From: Ferrimonas balearica
GTDB lineage: Bacteria; Pseudomonadota; Gammaproteobacteria; Enterobacterales; Shewanellaceae
Assembly: GCF_019802085.1 (NCBI RefSeq)
Contig: NZ_JAHVHV010000003.1
Location: 248,001 to 312,000 of the forward strand
Direction of reading: 5' to 3'
Length of the DNA stretch: 64,000 nucleotides
Below, in pieces: positions 53,365 to 63,987 of this stretch (positions are counted from its first letter, which is position 1; each line of letters starts with the position of its first letter). The notes under the pieces were generated by a model, which was not told the DNA's origin, ran no database searches, and worked only from the letters and a program-made list of their open reading frames with translations. The position numbers and the translations under genes were made by a program.

Positions 53365-54071
53365 GCGACGGCATGTTTGGCGTGTTTCAGCAGGGCATCG
53401 CCCTGCTGTTGAGCTTTGACCCCGAAGTCTGGGCCATCATCGGGGTGTCCTTCAGCGTGTCGCTGCGCGCCATGGCCTTTATCCTGCTGCCCAGCATTCT
53501 GCTGGGCTTTGCCCTGGCGGTCTCCCGCTTCCCCGGTCGGGGCGGGGTGATCTCCCTGTTCCAGACCCTGCAGGCGATCCCCACCGTCGTGGTGGGCCTC
53601 ATCACCTACCTGCTGCTGTTTCGCCAGGGGGTGCTGGGGGATCTACGCTGGCTGTTCACCCAGAACGCCATGGTGTTGGCCCAGGTGTTCCTGGCCCTGC
53701 CGGTGCTGGTCTCCCTGAGCTACGGCGCCTTCTCCAGCGGGGACTGGCGGGCCTGGGAAACCGCCCGCACCCTGGGCGCCCCCCGCTACCGCGCCTTCCT
53801 CACCCTGTGTCATGAGCTGCGCGCCCCGCTGCTGGTGGCGGTGATCGCCGCCTTCAGCCGCATCATCACCGAGGTGGGGGCCTCCATGCTGGTGGGGGGT
53901 AACATCCACAACGTCACCCGCAACATCCCCACCGCCATCGCCCTGGAGACCTCCAAGGGCGAGTTCGCCCAGGCCGCCGCCCTGGGCACGGTGCTGTTGC
54001 TGCTGGCCCTGATCATCAACTTCTCCCTGGGCACCCTGCGTAATCAGCAGGAAGGCCTGCGTCGAGGATAG
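53361..54071 (+). CDS. tupB: TupB, tungstate ABC transporter permease
   Basis: The 236-residue inner membrane permease has about five or six hydrophobic segments and the EAA-type cytoplasmic loop (SSGDWRAWETARTLGAPRYRAF) that contacts the ATPase. A further family segment is FSRIITEVGASMLVGGNI. It overlaps tupA by four bases (ATGA). Confidence 0.93.
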   Translation: MSDGMFGVFQQGIALLLSFDPEVWAIIGVSFSVSLRAMAFILLPSILLGFALAVSRFPGRGGVISLFQTLQAIPTVVVGLITYLLLFRQGVLGDLRWLFTQNAMVLAQVFLALPVLVSLSYGAFSSGDWRAWETARTLGAPRYRAFLTLCHELRAPLLVAVIAAFSRIITEVGASMLVGGNIHNVTRNIPTAIALETSKGEFAQAAALGTVLLLLALIINFSLGTLRNQQEGLRRG

Positions 54072-54073
54072 CC

Positions 54074-54751
54074 ATGCAACTGAACGCCACGGCGCTGGAG
54101 ATGCGCTTTAACCACCAACCGCTGTTCACCATCCCCAGCCTGACGCTGGAGGGGCACCAGCGGGTCTGGCTCAAGGGCCCCAACGGGGTGGGCAAGACCA
54201 CCCTGATGAAGCTGCTGGCTGGGCTGCACAAACCCAGCCACGGCCAGGTGGACCTGACCGACGCCCCCAGCCGGCGCTGGCGCCGGGACGGCTCCCCCCT
54301 GGGTCAGGTGGTCTACCTGCACCAGAGCCCCTACCTGTTCGACGGCACCGTGTGGGACAATTTGGCCTATGGCCTGAAGCGGCTGGCCCTGAGCGTCGGT
54401 GAGCGCGAAGCGCGGATCCGCGAAGCCCTGGGGCTGGCCCGGCTCGAGCACCTCAGCGAGCGCCCCGCCCAGGTGCTCTCCGGTGGCGAGCGTCAGCGCC
54501 TGGCCCTGGCCCGGGCCTGGGTGCTCAAGCCCCGCTTCCTGCTGCTGGACGAACCCACCGCCAACCTGGACCCGGATTCGCTGCGGCTGATCACCCAGAT
54601 GGTGGAACAGTTGCATCTGCAGGGCTGTGGCCTGATCATCACCAGCCATCAGCAAACCGAACTGACGGATCTGTGCCAGGAGCACTGGATCCTGGACAAC
54701 CAGAGCCTGACCCGCCTGAGCCTGGCGGACCGGGAGGAAGCCCTCGCATGA
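54074..54751 (+). CDS. tupC: TupC, tungstate ABC transporter ATPase
   Basis: The 225-residue ABC ATPase has Walker A GPNGVGKTTLM (about 34-44), Q-loop VVYLHQSPYLF, signature LSGGERQRLALARAW, Walker B FLLLDEPTANLD and switch His in ITSHQQTE. It starts 2 bases after tupB and its stop overlaps mobA. Confidence 0.94.
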   Translation: MQLNATALEMRFNHQPLFTIPSLTLEGHQRVWLKGPNGVGKTTLMKLLAGLHKPSHGQVDLTDAPSRRWRRDGSPLGQVVYLHQSPYLFDGTVWDNLAYGLKRLALSVGEREARIREALGLARLEHLSERPAQVLSGGERQRLALARAWVLKPRFLLLDEPTANLDPDSLRLITQMVEQLHLQGCGLIITSHQQTELTDLCQEHWILDNQSLTRLSLADREEALA

Positions 54752-55350
54752 CACTGCACGACATTACCCTGGCGGTACTGGCCGGTGGCCAGGCCCGTCG
54801 CATGGGCGGCGACGACAAGGGACTGATCCCCGTTGCCGGCCAGCCGATGATCCAACACGTTCTGGGCCGGGTGCGCCGGGACGCCATGGCTGCCCTGGTG
54901 ATCGCCAATCGCAACCAGGAACGCTACGCCGAGCTGGGCCTGCCGGTCCACGCCGACACGCTGCCGGGCTTTATGGGCCCCATGGCCGGCATGGCGGTGG
55001 CCCTCTCCGAGGCCCGGACGCCGCTGGTGCTGATCTGCCCCTGCGACACCCCCAACCTGCCCTCGGATCTGGCCGAGCGGATGCTGGCCAGCCTGACCGA
55101 GGCCGACGCCGATCTGGCGGTGGCCTGCGATGAGCAGCGGGAGCACCCGGTGGTCGTCCTGCTCAAGCGGGAGTTATTGGGATCCATCGAGCAGTTTCTC
55201 GCCGCCGGCGATCGTAAGATCGACCTCTGGTATGGCCAACACAAGGTGGCCCGCTGCGTCTTCGACGGCGCCGCCGACGCCTTCGCCAACATCAACACCC
55301 CGCAGCAGCGCCAGGAGCTGGAGAACCAGCTGCTGGCCCGTGACAAGTGA
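54748..55350 (+). CDS. mobA: MobA, molybdenum cofactor guanylyltransferase
   Basis: Adds GMP to molybdopterin to form the MGD cofactor needed by FdhA (a bis-MGD enzyme). The 200-residue protein has the nucleotidyltransferase motif LAGGQARRMGGDDKGL and the metal-binding CPCDTPNLP. ATG 54748 overlaps the tupC stop (ATGA). The in-frame extension upstream is a tupC shadow. Confidence 0.94.
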   Translation: MTLHDITLAVLAGGQARRMGGDDKGLIPVAGQPMIQHVLGRVRRDAMAALVIANRNQERYAELGLPVHADTLPGFMGPMAGMAVALSEARTPLVLICPCDTPNLPSDLAERMLASLTEADADLAVACDEQREHPVVVLLKRELLGSIEQFLAAGDRKIDLWYGQHKVARCVFDGAADAFANINTPQQRQELENQLLARDK

Positions 55351-55358
55351 GAGAACCG

Positions 55359-57149
55359 ATGACCGACACCCTGCTGTCCGACTGCCGCGTCCCCGTGTTG
55401 GGGATCTGCGCCTACAGCGGCACCGGCAAGACCACGCTGCTGCTGAAACTGCTGCCCGAACTCAACCGCCGGGGCCTCAAGGTCGCGGTGGTCAAACACG
55501 CCCACCACAACTTCGAGGTGGATAAGCCCGGCAAGGACAGCTTCGAGCTGCGCAAGGCCGGCGCCGATCAGATGCTGATCGGCTCCAGCAACCGCCGTGC
55601 CCTGATGATGGAGCGCCCCGTCGAGGGGGATCCGGATCTCAAGGAACTGCTGGCGATGATCGACCAGGAGCGGGTGGATCTCATCCTGGTGGAGGGCTTC
55701 AAGAAACTGGCCCTGCCCAAGCTGGAACTGCACCGCGCCGAGGTGGGCAAGCCCTTCGTCTTCACCCAGGATGCGCTGATCCAGGCCATCGCCTGCGACG
55801 ACGCCACCGTGCTGCCCGCCGACTGCGCCCTCTCCCGCCTCTCCATCAACGACGTCGAGGGGATCGCCGATTTTATCCAGGGCTTTATGGCCCGCTGGAC
55901 ACCCGTGGCCCCGGCGCCCCTGGGCCCCAGCTGCGACAGCGTCGAACGCAAGCAGCTGTCGGTCACCCAGGGGGTCCAGCGGATCCTGGCCATGGTTCAG
56001 CCGGTGGCCGAAACCGAATCGGCCCACCTGACCGAAAGCCTGGGCCGGGTGCTGGCCGAAGACGCCATCTCCCCGGTCAACGTGCCCCAGCAAACCAACT
56101 CGGCGATGGACGGCTACGCCTTCGCCGCCGGCGCGCACGATGACTACCAGCTGGTGGGCGAGGTGTTCGCCGGCTACGCCCACGAGGGCACCCTGGCCCC
56201 GGGTCAGGCGGTCAAGATCATGACCGGCGCCCCCCTGCCCGAGGGCGCCGACACCGTAGTGATGCGCGAGCTGGCCAGCGAGCAGGCGGGCCGGGTGCGC
56301 TTCGACGGCGCCATCGAGCCGGGCCAGAACGTGCGCCAGGCCGGTGAGGACATCGCCGTGGGGGCTACCGCCCTCAATGCCGGTCAGCGTATCGATGCCG
56401 CCGAGATGGGCCTGCTGGCCTCCCTGGGCCTGGCCCAACCCACCCTGTGGCGCCGCCCCAAGGTGGCGATCTTCTCCACCGGCGACGAGGTGTGCGCCCC
56501 GGAGCAGCCCCTCAAGGCCAACTGCATCTTCGACGCCAACCGCTTCACCTTGCAGGGCATGCTGGCCAAGCTGGGCTGCGAGGTGCTGGATCTGGGGATC
56601 ATCGAGGACAACGAGGCGGCCATGGTGGCAGCGCTGGAGCGGGCCGCGGCGGAAGCCGACGTGGTGATCACCTCCGGCGGCGTGTCCGTGGGTGACGCCG
56701 ACTTCATCAAGGACGCCCTGGCCAAGCTGGGCAACATCGACTTCTGGAAGATCGCCCAGCGCCCGGGTCGCCCCCTGGCCTTTGGCTCCCTCAAGGGCAA
56801 GCTGTTCTTCGGCCTGCCCGGCAACCCGGTGGCGGTGATGGTTTCCTTTATGCAATTTGTCCAGCCGGCACTGCGCAAGATGGCGGGGGAGGCCGATTGG
56901 CAGCCCACCCTGATCAAGGCCATCGCCACCGAGCCGATGCGCAGCCGCACCGGCCGCACCGAGTTCACCCGCGGCATCGCCGCCCTGGGGGCCGGTGGCC
57001 AGCTGGAGGTGCGCACCACCGGCAGCCAGGGCAGCGGAATCCTGAGCTCCATGGTGCAGGCCAACTGCCTGATCGTGATCGAGGAAGCTATCGATCAGGT
57101 CCGCCCCGGCGACGCCGTCTGGGTGCAACTTTTCGCCGATCTGATGTAG
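55359..57149 (+). CDS. mobB/moeA: MobB-MoeA fusion, molybdopterin cofactor biosynthesis
   Basis: A single 596-residue protein joins two domains. MobB (about 1-175) has Walker A GTGKTTLLLKLLPEL, VKHAHHNFEVDKPGKDS and LILVEGFKK. MoeA (about 195-596) has NSAMDGYAF, MTGAPLPEGADTVV, FSTGDEV, TSGGVSVGDADF and LPGNPVAVMV. MoeA inserts molybdate (or tungstate) into adenylated molybdopterin; MobB is a GTP-binding partner of MobA. ATG 55359 follows GAGAG; a GTG at 55347 is also in frame. It lies 8 bases after mobA. Confidence 0.95.
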   Translation: MTDTLLSDCRVPVLGICAYSGTGKTTLLLKLLPELNRRGLKVAVVKHAHHNFEVDKPGKDSFELRKAGADQMLIGSSNRRALMMERPVEGDPDLKELLAMIDQERVDLILVEGFKKLALPKLELHRAEVGKPFVFTQDALIQAIACDDATVLPADCALSRLSINDVEGIADFIQGFMARWTPVAPAPLGPSCDSVERKQLSVTQGVQRILAMVQPVAETESAHLTESLGRVLAEDAISPVNVPQQTNSAMDGYAFAAGAHDDYQLVGEVFAGYAHEGTLAPGQAVKIMTGAPLPEGADTVVMRELASEQAGRVRFDGAIEPGQNVRQAGEDIAVGATALNAGQRIDAAEMGLLASLGLAQPTLWRRPKVAIFSTGDEVCAPEQPLKANCIFDANRFTLQGMLAKLGCEVLDLGIIEDNEAAMVAALERAAAEADVVITSGGVSVGDADFIKDALAKLGNIDFWKIAQRPGRPLAFGSLKGKLFFGLPGNPVAVMVSFMQFVQPALRKMAGEADWQPTLIKAIATEPMRSRTGRTEFTRGIAALGAGGQLEVRTTGSQGSGILSSMVQANCLIVIEEAIDQVRPGDAVWVQLFADLM

Positions 57150-57158
57150 GAGAAACCG

Positions 57159-58145
57159 ATGGCATTGTCTGACGGCTTTGGACGCAAAATCAGCTATCTG
57201 CGGATGTCGGTAACCGACCACTGCGACTTCCGTTGCGTCTACTGCATGGACGAAGACCCCACTTTCCTCCCCCGGGATCAGGTGCTGAGCCTGGAGGAGC
57301 TTCACCTGATCGCCCAGGCCTTTACCGAGCTGGGGGTGCAAAAAATTCGCCTGACCGGGGGCGAGCCCCTGGTCAAAAGCGACCTGGACTACCTGGTCAA
57401 GCAGATCGCCGCCCTGCCGGGGCTGAAAGACCTCTGCCTCACCACCAACGGCTCACGGCTGAAGAAGTTCGCCCGGCCGCTCAAGGAAGCGGGGCTCAAG
57501 CGGGTCAACATCAGCCTGGACACCCTCCAACCGGAGCGCTTCACCGCGGTGACCCGCAACGGCAAGCTGGAGCGGGTGCTGGCGGGGATCGACGCCGCCA
57601 TCGAGGCGGGCTTCGAGCGCATCAAACTCAACACCGTGGCGATGCGCGGCAGCAACGACGACGAGATCCTCGACCTGGTTGCCTTTGCCCGGGAGAAGGG
57701 GGTGGACATCAGCTTCATCGAAGAGATGCCCCTGGGCCAGCTGGACGCCGCCCGGCGCCAGCAGAGCCTGCTGACCAGCGACGCGGTGCGGGCCATCCTG
57801 GCCGAGCGCTACGAGCTGGTGCCCACCACCGAGAACACCGGTGGCCCGGCCCGCTACTACCGGATGCCGGACAGCGATATCCGGGTGGGCTTCATCAGCC
57901 CCCACAGCCACAACTTCTGCGACGAGTGCAACCGGGTGCGGGTGACCACCACGGGGCAGCTGCTGTTGTGCCTGGGCAACGAGAACGCCGTGGACCTCAA
58001 GGCGATCCTGCGGGCCCACCCCGGGGACGTCGAACGGCTGAAAACGGCGATCCTCGACGCCATGATGAAGAAGCCGGAGAAGCACGAGTTTCGCACCGAC
58101 GGTGAGACCGAGATCCTGCGCTTTATGAGCTTTACCGGGGGCTAG
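57159..58145 (+). CDS. moaA: MoaA, GTP 3',8-cyclase
   Basis: Radical-SAM enzyme starting molybdopterin synthesis from GTP, with MoaC. The 328-residue protein has the N-terminal cluster [15 protein letters not shown], the C-terminal cluster [18 protein letters not shown] and the conserved final Gly-Gly. TAGGAG before the ATG. Last gene of the tup operon; moaB, C, D and E are not in this window. Confidence 0.97.
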   Translation: MALSDGFGRKISYLRMSVTDHCDFRCVYCMDEDPTFLPRDQVLSLEELHLIAQAFTELGVQKIRLTGGEPLVKSDLDYLVKQIAALPGLKDLCLTTNGSRLKKFARPLKEAGLKRVNISLDTLQPERFTAVTRNGKLERVLAGIDAAIEAGFERIKLNTVAMRGSNDDEILDLVAFAREKGVDISFIEEMPLGQLDAARRQQSLLTSDAVRAILAERYELVPTTENTGGPARYYRMPDSDIRVGFISPHSHNFCDECNRVRVTTTGQLLLCLGNENAVDLKAILRAHPGDVERLKTAILDAMMKKPEKHEFRTDGETEILRFMSFTGG

Positions 58146-58160
58146 TGCGCCCTCACCGAC

Positions 58161-58186
58161 AAGCCAGGCCTCGGCCTGGCTTTTTT
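58161..58186 (+). terminator. intrinsic terminator of the tup-mob-moa operon
   Basis: Stem GCCAGGC/GCCTGGC with loop CTCG and T6, 16 bases after the moaA stop. Confidence 0.9.
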
Positions 58187-58248
58187 GTGCCTGGATGCCG
58201 GCAGCGTCTATACCTTGAAGGCAACCCAAACGCCCAAGGAGCCCGGCC

Positions 58249-58917
58249 ATGACCCTGAGAACCCTGACCCTGTTGCTGCCCCTGCTGCTGTTGAGCGCCC
58301 CAGGCAGCGCCAAAGACGGCTTCCCGGACGTCACCGACGACGGCCTGGTGCGGATCGAAGCCAAACACGTGGAAGCCGCCTACTGGCGTGAGGGCGCCAG
58401 TCTGGCCCCCTACCAGCGGGTGGCCATCATGGACTGCTTCGTCGCCTTCCGTAAGAACTGGCAGCGGGACTTCAACAGCGGCCGGCGGGAGCTCTCCCAG
58501 CGGGTCAGCGCCGACGATATGGACAAGATCCGCAAAGCCCTGGCAGCGGAGTTTCAGAAGGTGTTTGACCGGGAGCTGGGGGAGCGGGGGGGCTACCAGG
58601 TGGTGAGCCCCGACACCCTGGGGGAGGACGTGCTGCTGCTGCGCCCGGCCATCGTTAACCTGGATGTGGCGGCACCGGACCTGCAAAGCGCCACTCACCA
58701 GCGCAGCTACGTCGCCTCCGCCGGTTCCATGACCCTCTATATGGAGCTCTACGACGGCGCCACCCACGACCTGATCGGCCGGGTGGTGGACTCCCGCAGC
58801 GCCATGGATCCGGGCCACTTCCAGTACGCCAACCAGGTCACCAACCGGGCGGAGGCGGACAAGATCCTGCGCCGCTGGGCCCAGATGCTGGTGGACGCCC
58901 TCAACGAAGCCAAGTAA
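58249..58917 (+). CDS. secreted DUF3313-like protein
   Basis: The 222-residue protein has a signal peptide (LRTLTLLLPLLLLSAPGSAK, cut near 21; no lipobox Cys). The body, with AYWREGASLAPYQRVAIMDCFVAF followed by an envelope-type beta domain (ILRPAIVNLDVAAPDL, GSMTLYMELYDGATHDLIGRVVD), resembles DUF3313 proteins. CAAGGAGCCCGGCC precedes the ATG. Function unknown. Confidence 0.75.
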   Translation: MTLRTLTLLLPLLLLSAPGSAKDGFPDVTDDGLVRIEAKHVEAAYWREGASLAPYQRVAIMDCFVAFRKNWQRDFNSGRRELSQRVSADDMDKIRKALAAEFQKVFDRELGERGGYQVVSPDTLGEDVLLLRPAIVNLDVAAPDLQSATHQRSYVASAGSMTLYMELYDGATHDLIGRVVDSRSAMDPGHFQYANQVTNRAEADKILRRWAQMLVDALNEAK

Positions 58918-58935
58918 TTTCGGGCCAAAAACGAC

Positions 58936-58960
58936 GAAACCCCCGCAGTGCGGGGGTTTC
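58936..58960. terminator. bidirectional terminator between DUF3313-like gene and tRNA genes
   Basis: GAAACCCCCGC/GCGGGGGTTTC dyad; on the minus strand it is followed by a T-rich tract and ends the tRNA transcript. Confidence 0.8.
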
Positions 58961-58969
58961 GAGAAAGAG

Positions 58970-59046
58970 TGGGGTGGCTGACGGGATTTGAACCCGCGAC
59001 AACCGGAATCACAATCCGGGACTCTACCAACTGAGCTACAGCCACC
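58970..59046 (-). tRNA. tRNA-His (GTG)
   Basis: Cloverleaf readable on the minus strand: acceptor GTGGCTG/CAGCCAC with the extra G at -1 opposite C73 that marks tRNA-His, D loop AGCTCAGTTGGTAGAG, anticodon loop ATTGTGATT (GTG), T arm GGGTTCAAATCC-type, encoded CCA. Confidence 0.96.
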
Positions 59047-59087
59047 ACTGTCGGGACGTCTGGCTTGCCAAACAGGTCAATGAGGAA

Positions 59088-59164
<77 letters not shown>

Positions 59165-59181
59165 TCTCATTGACGGCGGAC

Positions 59182-59210
59182 ATGATACGTAAGGGCCAGC
59201 CCGGCGTCCA
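59182..59210 (-). promoter_or_regulatory. sigma-70 promoter of the tRNA pair
   Basis: Minus strand TGGACG-N17-TATCAT, with the -10 about 17 bases before tRNA-Arg. Four and five of six bases match the consensus hexamers. Confidence 0.6.
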
Positions 59211-59372
59211 CGAATTTTTGCGCCGCCAAAGACCAACTGGTGGAAAATTAACTAGCAATAGTAAAAAAGGCCAGATAAAACAATCAAAAACATTGCTTCA
59301 TGACGGTTTTTTAGTCAATCTATCTCGCTGGAGAGTTATAACCACAATAAGATTCAAGGATCGCACCGGGCA

Positions 59373-61985
59373 ATGGAGCAGGGAGAGGCACAATCGCCAC
59401 CAGGGCAACTGGCGTTCTGGAAGCGTCGGGTCGACCGCCTACGTCGGATCGCCGCCCGCTACAAGAGTGCCGCATCCTTGCAGTCCATCCTCTTTCGCGT
59501 CTCGGAGCTGGCCAGCCACTGTGACTCCATGGATCACTTCTACCGGGCACTGACCCCCCTGGTGCGCCAGTTCCCCGGCACGGAAAACTGCTACGCCGCG
59601 CTCTACGATCCCAGCCTCGACCGATTCCACTTCCCCTTCTTCCTCGACCAGCGGGACAACCGGCCACCGGAGTTCGTCGACGCCGCCGATCTGATGAGCG
59701 GCTTCACCGGCCACGTATACCGTCACGGGCAGCCCCTGTGCCTGGATCGCGACGGCCTCAACGCCATGATCGCCCGCGGTCAGATCACCCCCATCGGCAG
59801 CCCGGCCCAGGCCTGGCTCGGGGTGCCTCTGGTCAAGGACGGCACCGTACTGGGGGTGCTGGTGCTGCAGTCCTACAAGCCCGGCTTTCGCTACGGTCAG
59901 CCCCAGACCGAGTTTCTCACCTTCGTCGGCCAACACCTGGTCACCGCCATGGAGCGGCTCAAGGCCCGGGCCCAGACGGAGCTGGTGATCGAACACCGCA
60001 CCCGGGCCCTGAGCCAGGCCAACCGGGCGCTGCAGGAGGAGGTGCGCCAGCGCCGCCGGGCCGAGCGGCTGCAGAACGCCCTGCTGGAAATCTCCGAGAT
60101 CACCGCCAGCGGTCGGGACATGAACAGCTTCTACCGGGCAATTCACGGCGTGTTGCGCCACCTGCTCTACGCCGAAAACTGCTTCGTCGCCCTGCAAAGT
60201 GATCAGGACCAGATGATCACCTTCCCCTACTACGAGGCGGGGGAAGCCCTCACCGCGCCCCAGCCTCGGCTACCCAGCGACGGTCTGACCGAGCGGGTGA
60301 TGCAGCACCGTCGCCCCCTGCGGATGACCGCCGAGGCGATCCGCAGCGCCTACCGGGACGGCTCCTTGAGCCAGCACACCGACCGCTGCCTGGTGGAGCT
60401 GCACGACTGGATGGGGGTCCCGCTGCTGATCGAAGGGGAGATCCGCGGCGTCCTGGCGGTGTTCAGCCAGGAGCCGGGCTACGGCTATGACGACAAGGAT
60501 CTGGAACTGATGGGCTTTGTCTCCCAGCACATCAGCACCGCCATCGAGCGGCGCCAGGTGCTGGCCCAGCGGGTCCGCTACCGGGAGGAGCTGGAGCAGA
60601 AAGTGATGGAGCGCACCCGGGAGGTGCACGCCATGAACGTCGACCTGCAGCGTCAGATCCTGCAGCGGCGCAAGGCCGAGCACCAGCTGCGTCACGACGC
60701 CCTGCACGACACCCTCACCGGTCTGCCCAACCGGGCGCTGCTGCTCAGCCGCCTGGACCAGGCCCTCAAGCACATCAAGCGCCACGCCAACGAGCGCTTC
60801 GCCGTGCTCTTTATCGATCTGGATCGCTTTAAGCTGGTCAACGACTCCCTCGGCCACCTGGCGGGCGACCAGCTGCTGGTGGCCATGGCCCAGCGCCTGA
60901 CGGACTGCATCCGGGACAACGATACCCTGGCCCGGCTCGGGGGCGACGAGTTCGTGATCCTGCTGGACAGCATCCGCAACCGGGCCCATGTGCAGGAGGT
61001 GTCCCAGCGGATCCTCGAGCACCTCAAGCAGCCGATCAAGCTGGAGGGCAAGGAGTTCTACCCCGGCGCCAGCATCGGCATCACCCTGGCGGATCCCCAT
61101 GGCGAGACCGACTCCGAGTCGCTGCTGCGGGACGCCGACGCCGCGCTCTACCACGCCAAGTCCGCCGGCCGGGGCTGCTACCAGTTCTTCAATGAGGAGA
61201 TGCACGCCGAGGTGATGGCGGACGTCAGCCGCGAGGCCCAGTTTCGCCAGGCGCTGAACAAGGGGGAGATCACCGTCCACTACCAGCCGGTGATGGACCT
61301 GAGCCAGGACAAGGTGGTGGGGATCGAAGCCCTGGCCCGCTGGCACCACCCCCAGCTGGGGCCCCTGAGCCCGGACCAGTTCCTGCCCTGGGCCTGCCAC
61401 AGTGGCGCGGTGGCGGAGCTGGACCGCTACGTGCTGGCCCAGGTGGACCGCGACCACCCGGACCTGTGCCGACGCATCGGGTCCGACGGCTGGATCCACG
61501 TCAACCTGGACCTGGTGCACCTGCGCTCCAGTGCCAAGCTGGCGCTGCTGGAGCAGTGCATCGAGGGGCTAAGCCTGCCCAAGGCACAGCTGGCCCTGGA
61601 GTTCTCCGAGCGGGATCTGCTGGTGGATCAGCGCACCCTGCACCAGGGGCTGAACCGCTTGCATCAACTGGGGGTAAAACTGGGGCTGGACGATTTCGGC
61701 ACCGGCTACAGCGCCCTGACCCTGCTGCCGCAACTGCCGCTGGATTTCGTCAAGGTGGACAAGAGCTACAGCCATAAGAGCACCGATTGCGAGCGCCACC
61801 GAGCGGTGCTGGAGTCCCTGGTGGGGCTCTCCGCCGAGCTGGGCTTTATGCTGACCGCAGAGGGCATTGAGCAGAGCGCCCAGCACCGCACGCTGCAGCA
61901 GTTGGGCTGTCACTGGGGCCAGGGCTACCTGTTCAGCCCGCCCCAGGCCCTGGAGCGGGCGGCGGAGCCGGTCAGCTCTTGTTGA
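59373..61985 (+). CDS. GAF-GAF-GGDEF-EAL cyclic-di-GMP protein
   Basis: The 870-residue cytoplasmic signalling protein has two GAF-like sensor domains (about 35-200 and 235-395, each with [13 protein letters not shown] and GVPLL/V), a coiled-coil linker, a GGDEF domain ([10 protein letters not shown], near 530) and an EAL domain (GIEALARW near 655, [16 protein letters not shown]). Both catalytic motifs look intact, so it could make and break c-di-GMP. No membrane segments. Upstream 59230-59370 is AT-rich and non-coding. Its last 14 bases overlap the convergent rep gene. Confidence 0.92.
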   Translation: MEQGEAQSPPGQLAFWKRRVDRLRRIAARYKSAASLQSILFRVSELASHCDSMDHFYRALTPLVRQFPGTENCYAALYDPSLDRFHFPFFLDQRDNRPPEFVDAADLMSGFTGHVYRHGQPLCLDRDGLNAMIARGQITPIGSPAQAWLGVPLVKDGTVLGVLVLQSYKPGFRYGQPQTEFLTFVGQHLVTAMERLKARAQTELVIEHRTRALSQANRALQEEVRQRRRAERLQNALLEISEITASGRDMNSFYRAIHGVLRHLLYAENCFVALQSDQDQMITFPYYEAGEALTAPQPRLPSDGLTERVMQHRRPLRMTAEAIRSAYRDGSLSQHTDRCLVELHDWMGVPLLIEGEIRGVLAVFSQEPGYGYDDKDLELMGFVSQHISTAIERRQVLAQRVRYREELEQKVMERTREVHAMNVDLQRQILQRRKAEHQLRHDALHDTLTGLPNRALLLSRLDQALKHIKRHANERFAVLFIDLDRFKLVNDSLGHLAGDQLLVAMAQRLTDCIRDNDTLARLGGDEFVILLDSIRNRAHVQEVSQRILEHLKQPIKLEGKEFYPGASIGITLADPHGETDSESLLRDADAALYHAKSAGRGCYQFFNEEMHAEVMADVSREAQFRQALNKGEITVHYQPVMDLSQDKVVGIEALARWHHPQLGPLSPDQFLPWACHSGAVAELDRYVLAQVDRDHPDLCRRIGSDGWIHVNLDLVHLRSSAKLALLEQCIEGLSLPKAQLALEFSERDLLVDQRTLHQGLNRLHQLGVKLGLDDFGTGYSALTLLPQLPLDFVKVDKSYSHKSTDCERHRAVLESLVGLSAELGFMLTAEGIEQSAQHRTLQQLGCHWGQGYLFSPPQALERAAEPVSSC

Positions 61986-63987
61986 GCATGGCCCGCAGGG
62001 CCGCCACGTTGGTCTTGCCGGTGCTGATCCGCTCCTGCTCCGAGGGCTTCTTCTGCCGACTCTCCCACACCAGGTCGTCCTGGGGCAGCTCCAGCAGGAA
62101 GCGGCTGGGCTCACAGCGGATCTGCTCGCCGAACTGACGCCGCTCCCGGCACAGGGTGAAGATGAGCTCCCGCTGGGCCCGGGTGATCCCCACGTAGGCC
62201 AGACGCCGCTCCTCCTCCACATTGCCCTCATCCAGGCTGCTCTGGTGGGGCAGCAGCCCCTCCTCGGTGCCCACCATGAAGACGTAGGGGAACTCCAGTC
62301 CCTTGGAGGCGTGCAGGGTCATCATCTGCACCTGGTCCGCCTCCTCCTCCTCGGCGTTGCGCTCCATCATGTCCCTCAGGGTCAGGCGGGTCACCACCTG
62401 AGCCAGGGTCATGGGCTCCTCCAGCTCGTCCCCCTCCAGCATGTCGGTGATCCAGCGATACAGCTCGGAGACGTTCTTCATCCGCATCTCCGCCGCCTTG
62501 GGGCTGGGGGAGGTGTCGTAGAGGTGATCCTCGTAGTTGATCTCCCGCACCAGGTCCTTGAGCGCCGCCAGGGTGTCGCCCCGTTCGGCGCGGTCCCCCA
62601 GCTCCACCAGCCAGCGGGTGAACACCATCACGGTTTCCGCCGCCTGGGGCGGCAGCACCCGCTCCAGCTCCGGCTCGAAGGCGGCGGCGAACAGGCTCAC
62701 CTGCTTCTCGTTGGCCAGCCGGCCCAGCTTCTCCAGGGTGGCCGGCCCCATGCCCCGTTTGGGCACATTGCAGACCCGCAGGAAGGCGTTGTCGTCCTCC
62801 GGGTTGGTGAGCAGGCGCAGGTAGCCCATGATGTCCTTGATCTCCGCCCGGCTGAAGAAGCTGGTGCCGCCGGAGATCTTGTAGGGGATGCGGTTGGTCA
62901 TCAGCGCCCGCTCGAACAGCCGCGACTGGTGGTTGCCCCGGTAGAGGATGGCGTAGTCCTTGAAGCTGGCGTGGTTGACGAACTTGTGTCGCACCAGCTC
63001 CGCCACCACCCGCTCCGCCTCGTGATCCTCGTTATTGGCGGAGATCACCTTCATGGGGGCGCCGTAGCCCAGCTCCGAGCGCAAGGTCTTCTCGTAGACG
63101 TGGGGGTTGTTGGCGATCAGGATGTTGGCGGCGTTGAGGATGCAGCCGGAGGAGCGGTAGTTCTGCTCCAGCTTGATCAGCCGCAGCTGGGGGAAATCCT
63201 TGCCCAGCAACACCAGGTTCTGGGGCTTGGCCCCCCGCCAGGAGTAGATGGACTGGTCGTCGTCCCCCACCACGGTGAAGCGGGCCCGCTCCCCCACCAG
63301 CAATTTCACCATCTCGTACTGGCTGGTGTTGGTGTCCTGGTACTCATCCACCAGCAGGTAGCGCAATCGGTTCTGCCACTTCTCCCGCACCTCGGCATTG
63401 GAGGCCAGCAGCAGGGTGGGCAGCATGATGAGGTCGTCGAAATCCAGCGCGTTGTAGGCGGTCAGGTGGGCCCGATAGCGCTGGTAGAGCTGGGCGTGCA
63501 GCGCCTGCTGGGCGTCCCGGGCGAGGGTCACCGCCTTCTCCGGCAGCACCAGATCGTTCTTCCAGTTGCTGATCTGGGTGATCAGCATCCGCAGCTGGTC
63601 CTTGTCCTCGTTGAGCTCGTCGGCGGTGAGCTCCTTGAGCAGCGCCAGGGTGTCCTGATCGTCGAACAGCGAGAAGCCGGGCTTGAGCCCCAGCACCTTG
63701 TGTTCCCGACGGATGATGTCCAGCCCCAGGGTGTGGAAGGTGGAGATCCACAGTCCCCGCGCCTCCCCCTTACCCAGGGTCTGGGCCACCCGCTCCTTCA
63801 TCTCCCGGGCGGCCTTGTTGGTGAAGGTCACCGCCGCGATGTGGCGGGCCTTGTAGCCGCACTGCTGCACCAGGTAGGCGATCTTGTTGGTGATCACCCG
63901 GGTCTTGCCACTGCCGGCCCCCGCCAGCACCAGGCAGGGCCCGGAGACGTAGTTGACCGCTTCTTGTTGTGCCGGGTTGAGTTTCAT
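61972..63987 (-). CDS. rep: Rep, ATP-dependent DNA helicase
   Basis: Superfamily 1A 3'-5' helicase that helps replication forks pass protein blocks. The 671-residue length and close similarity to E. coli Rep ([37 protein letters not shown] region) are clear; motifs: Walker [71 protein letters not shown]. The start lies 13 bases from the window edge, so its promoter is outside. Confidence 0.97.
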   Translation of the reverse strand: MKLNPAQQEAVNYVSGPCLVLAGAGSGKTRVITNKIAYLVQQCGYKARHIAAVTFTNKAAREMKERVAQTLGKGEARGLWISTFHTLGLDIIRREHKVLGLKPGFSLFDDQDTLALLKELTADELNEDKDQLRMLITQISNWKNDLVLPEKAVTLARDAQQALHAQLYQRYRAHLTAYNALDFDDLIMLPTLLLASNAEVREKWQNRLRYLLVDEYQDTNTSQYEMVKLLVGERARFTVVGDDDQSIYSWRGAKPQNLVLLGKDFPQLRLIKLEQNYRSSGCILNAANILIANNPHVYEKTLRSELGYGAPMKVISANNEDHEAERVVAELVRHKFVNHASFKDYAILYRGNHQSRLFERALMTNRIPYKISGGTSFFSRAEIKDIMGYLRLLTNPEDDNAFLRVCNVPKRGMGPATLEKLGRLANEKQVSLFAAAFEPELERVLPPQAAETVMVFTRWLVELGDRAERGDTLAALKDLVREINYEDHLYDTSPSPKAAEMRMKNVSELYRWITDMLEGDELEEPMTLAQVVTRLTLRDMMERNAEEEEADQVQMMTLHASKGLEFPYVFMVGTEEGLLPHQSSLDEGNVEEERRLAYVGITRAQRELIFTLCRERRQFGEQIRCEPSRFLLELPQDDLVWESRQKKPSEQERISTGKTNVAALRAMLNKS

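Noticed and set aside
56847-56863. CAATTTGTCC match to the activator half-site inside moeA
   Set aside because: It encodes conserved MoeA residues (MQFVQ), has no sigma-54 promoter nearby and is best explained by codon choice; it shows that single half-sites can occur by chance.
61972-61985. Overlap of the GGDEF-EAL and rep 3' ends as a regulatory antisense arrangement
   Set aside because: A 14-base convergent overlap is common in compact genomes and by itself gives no evidence of regulation.
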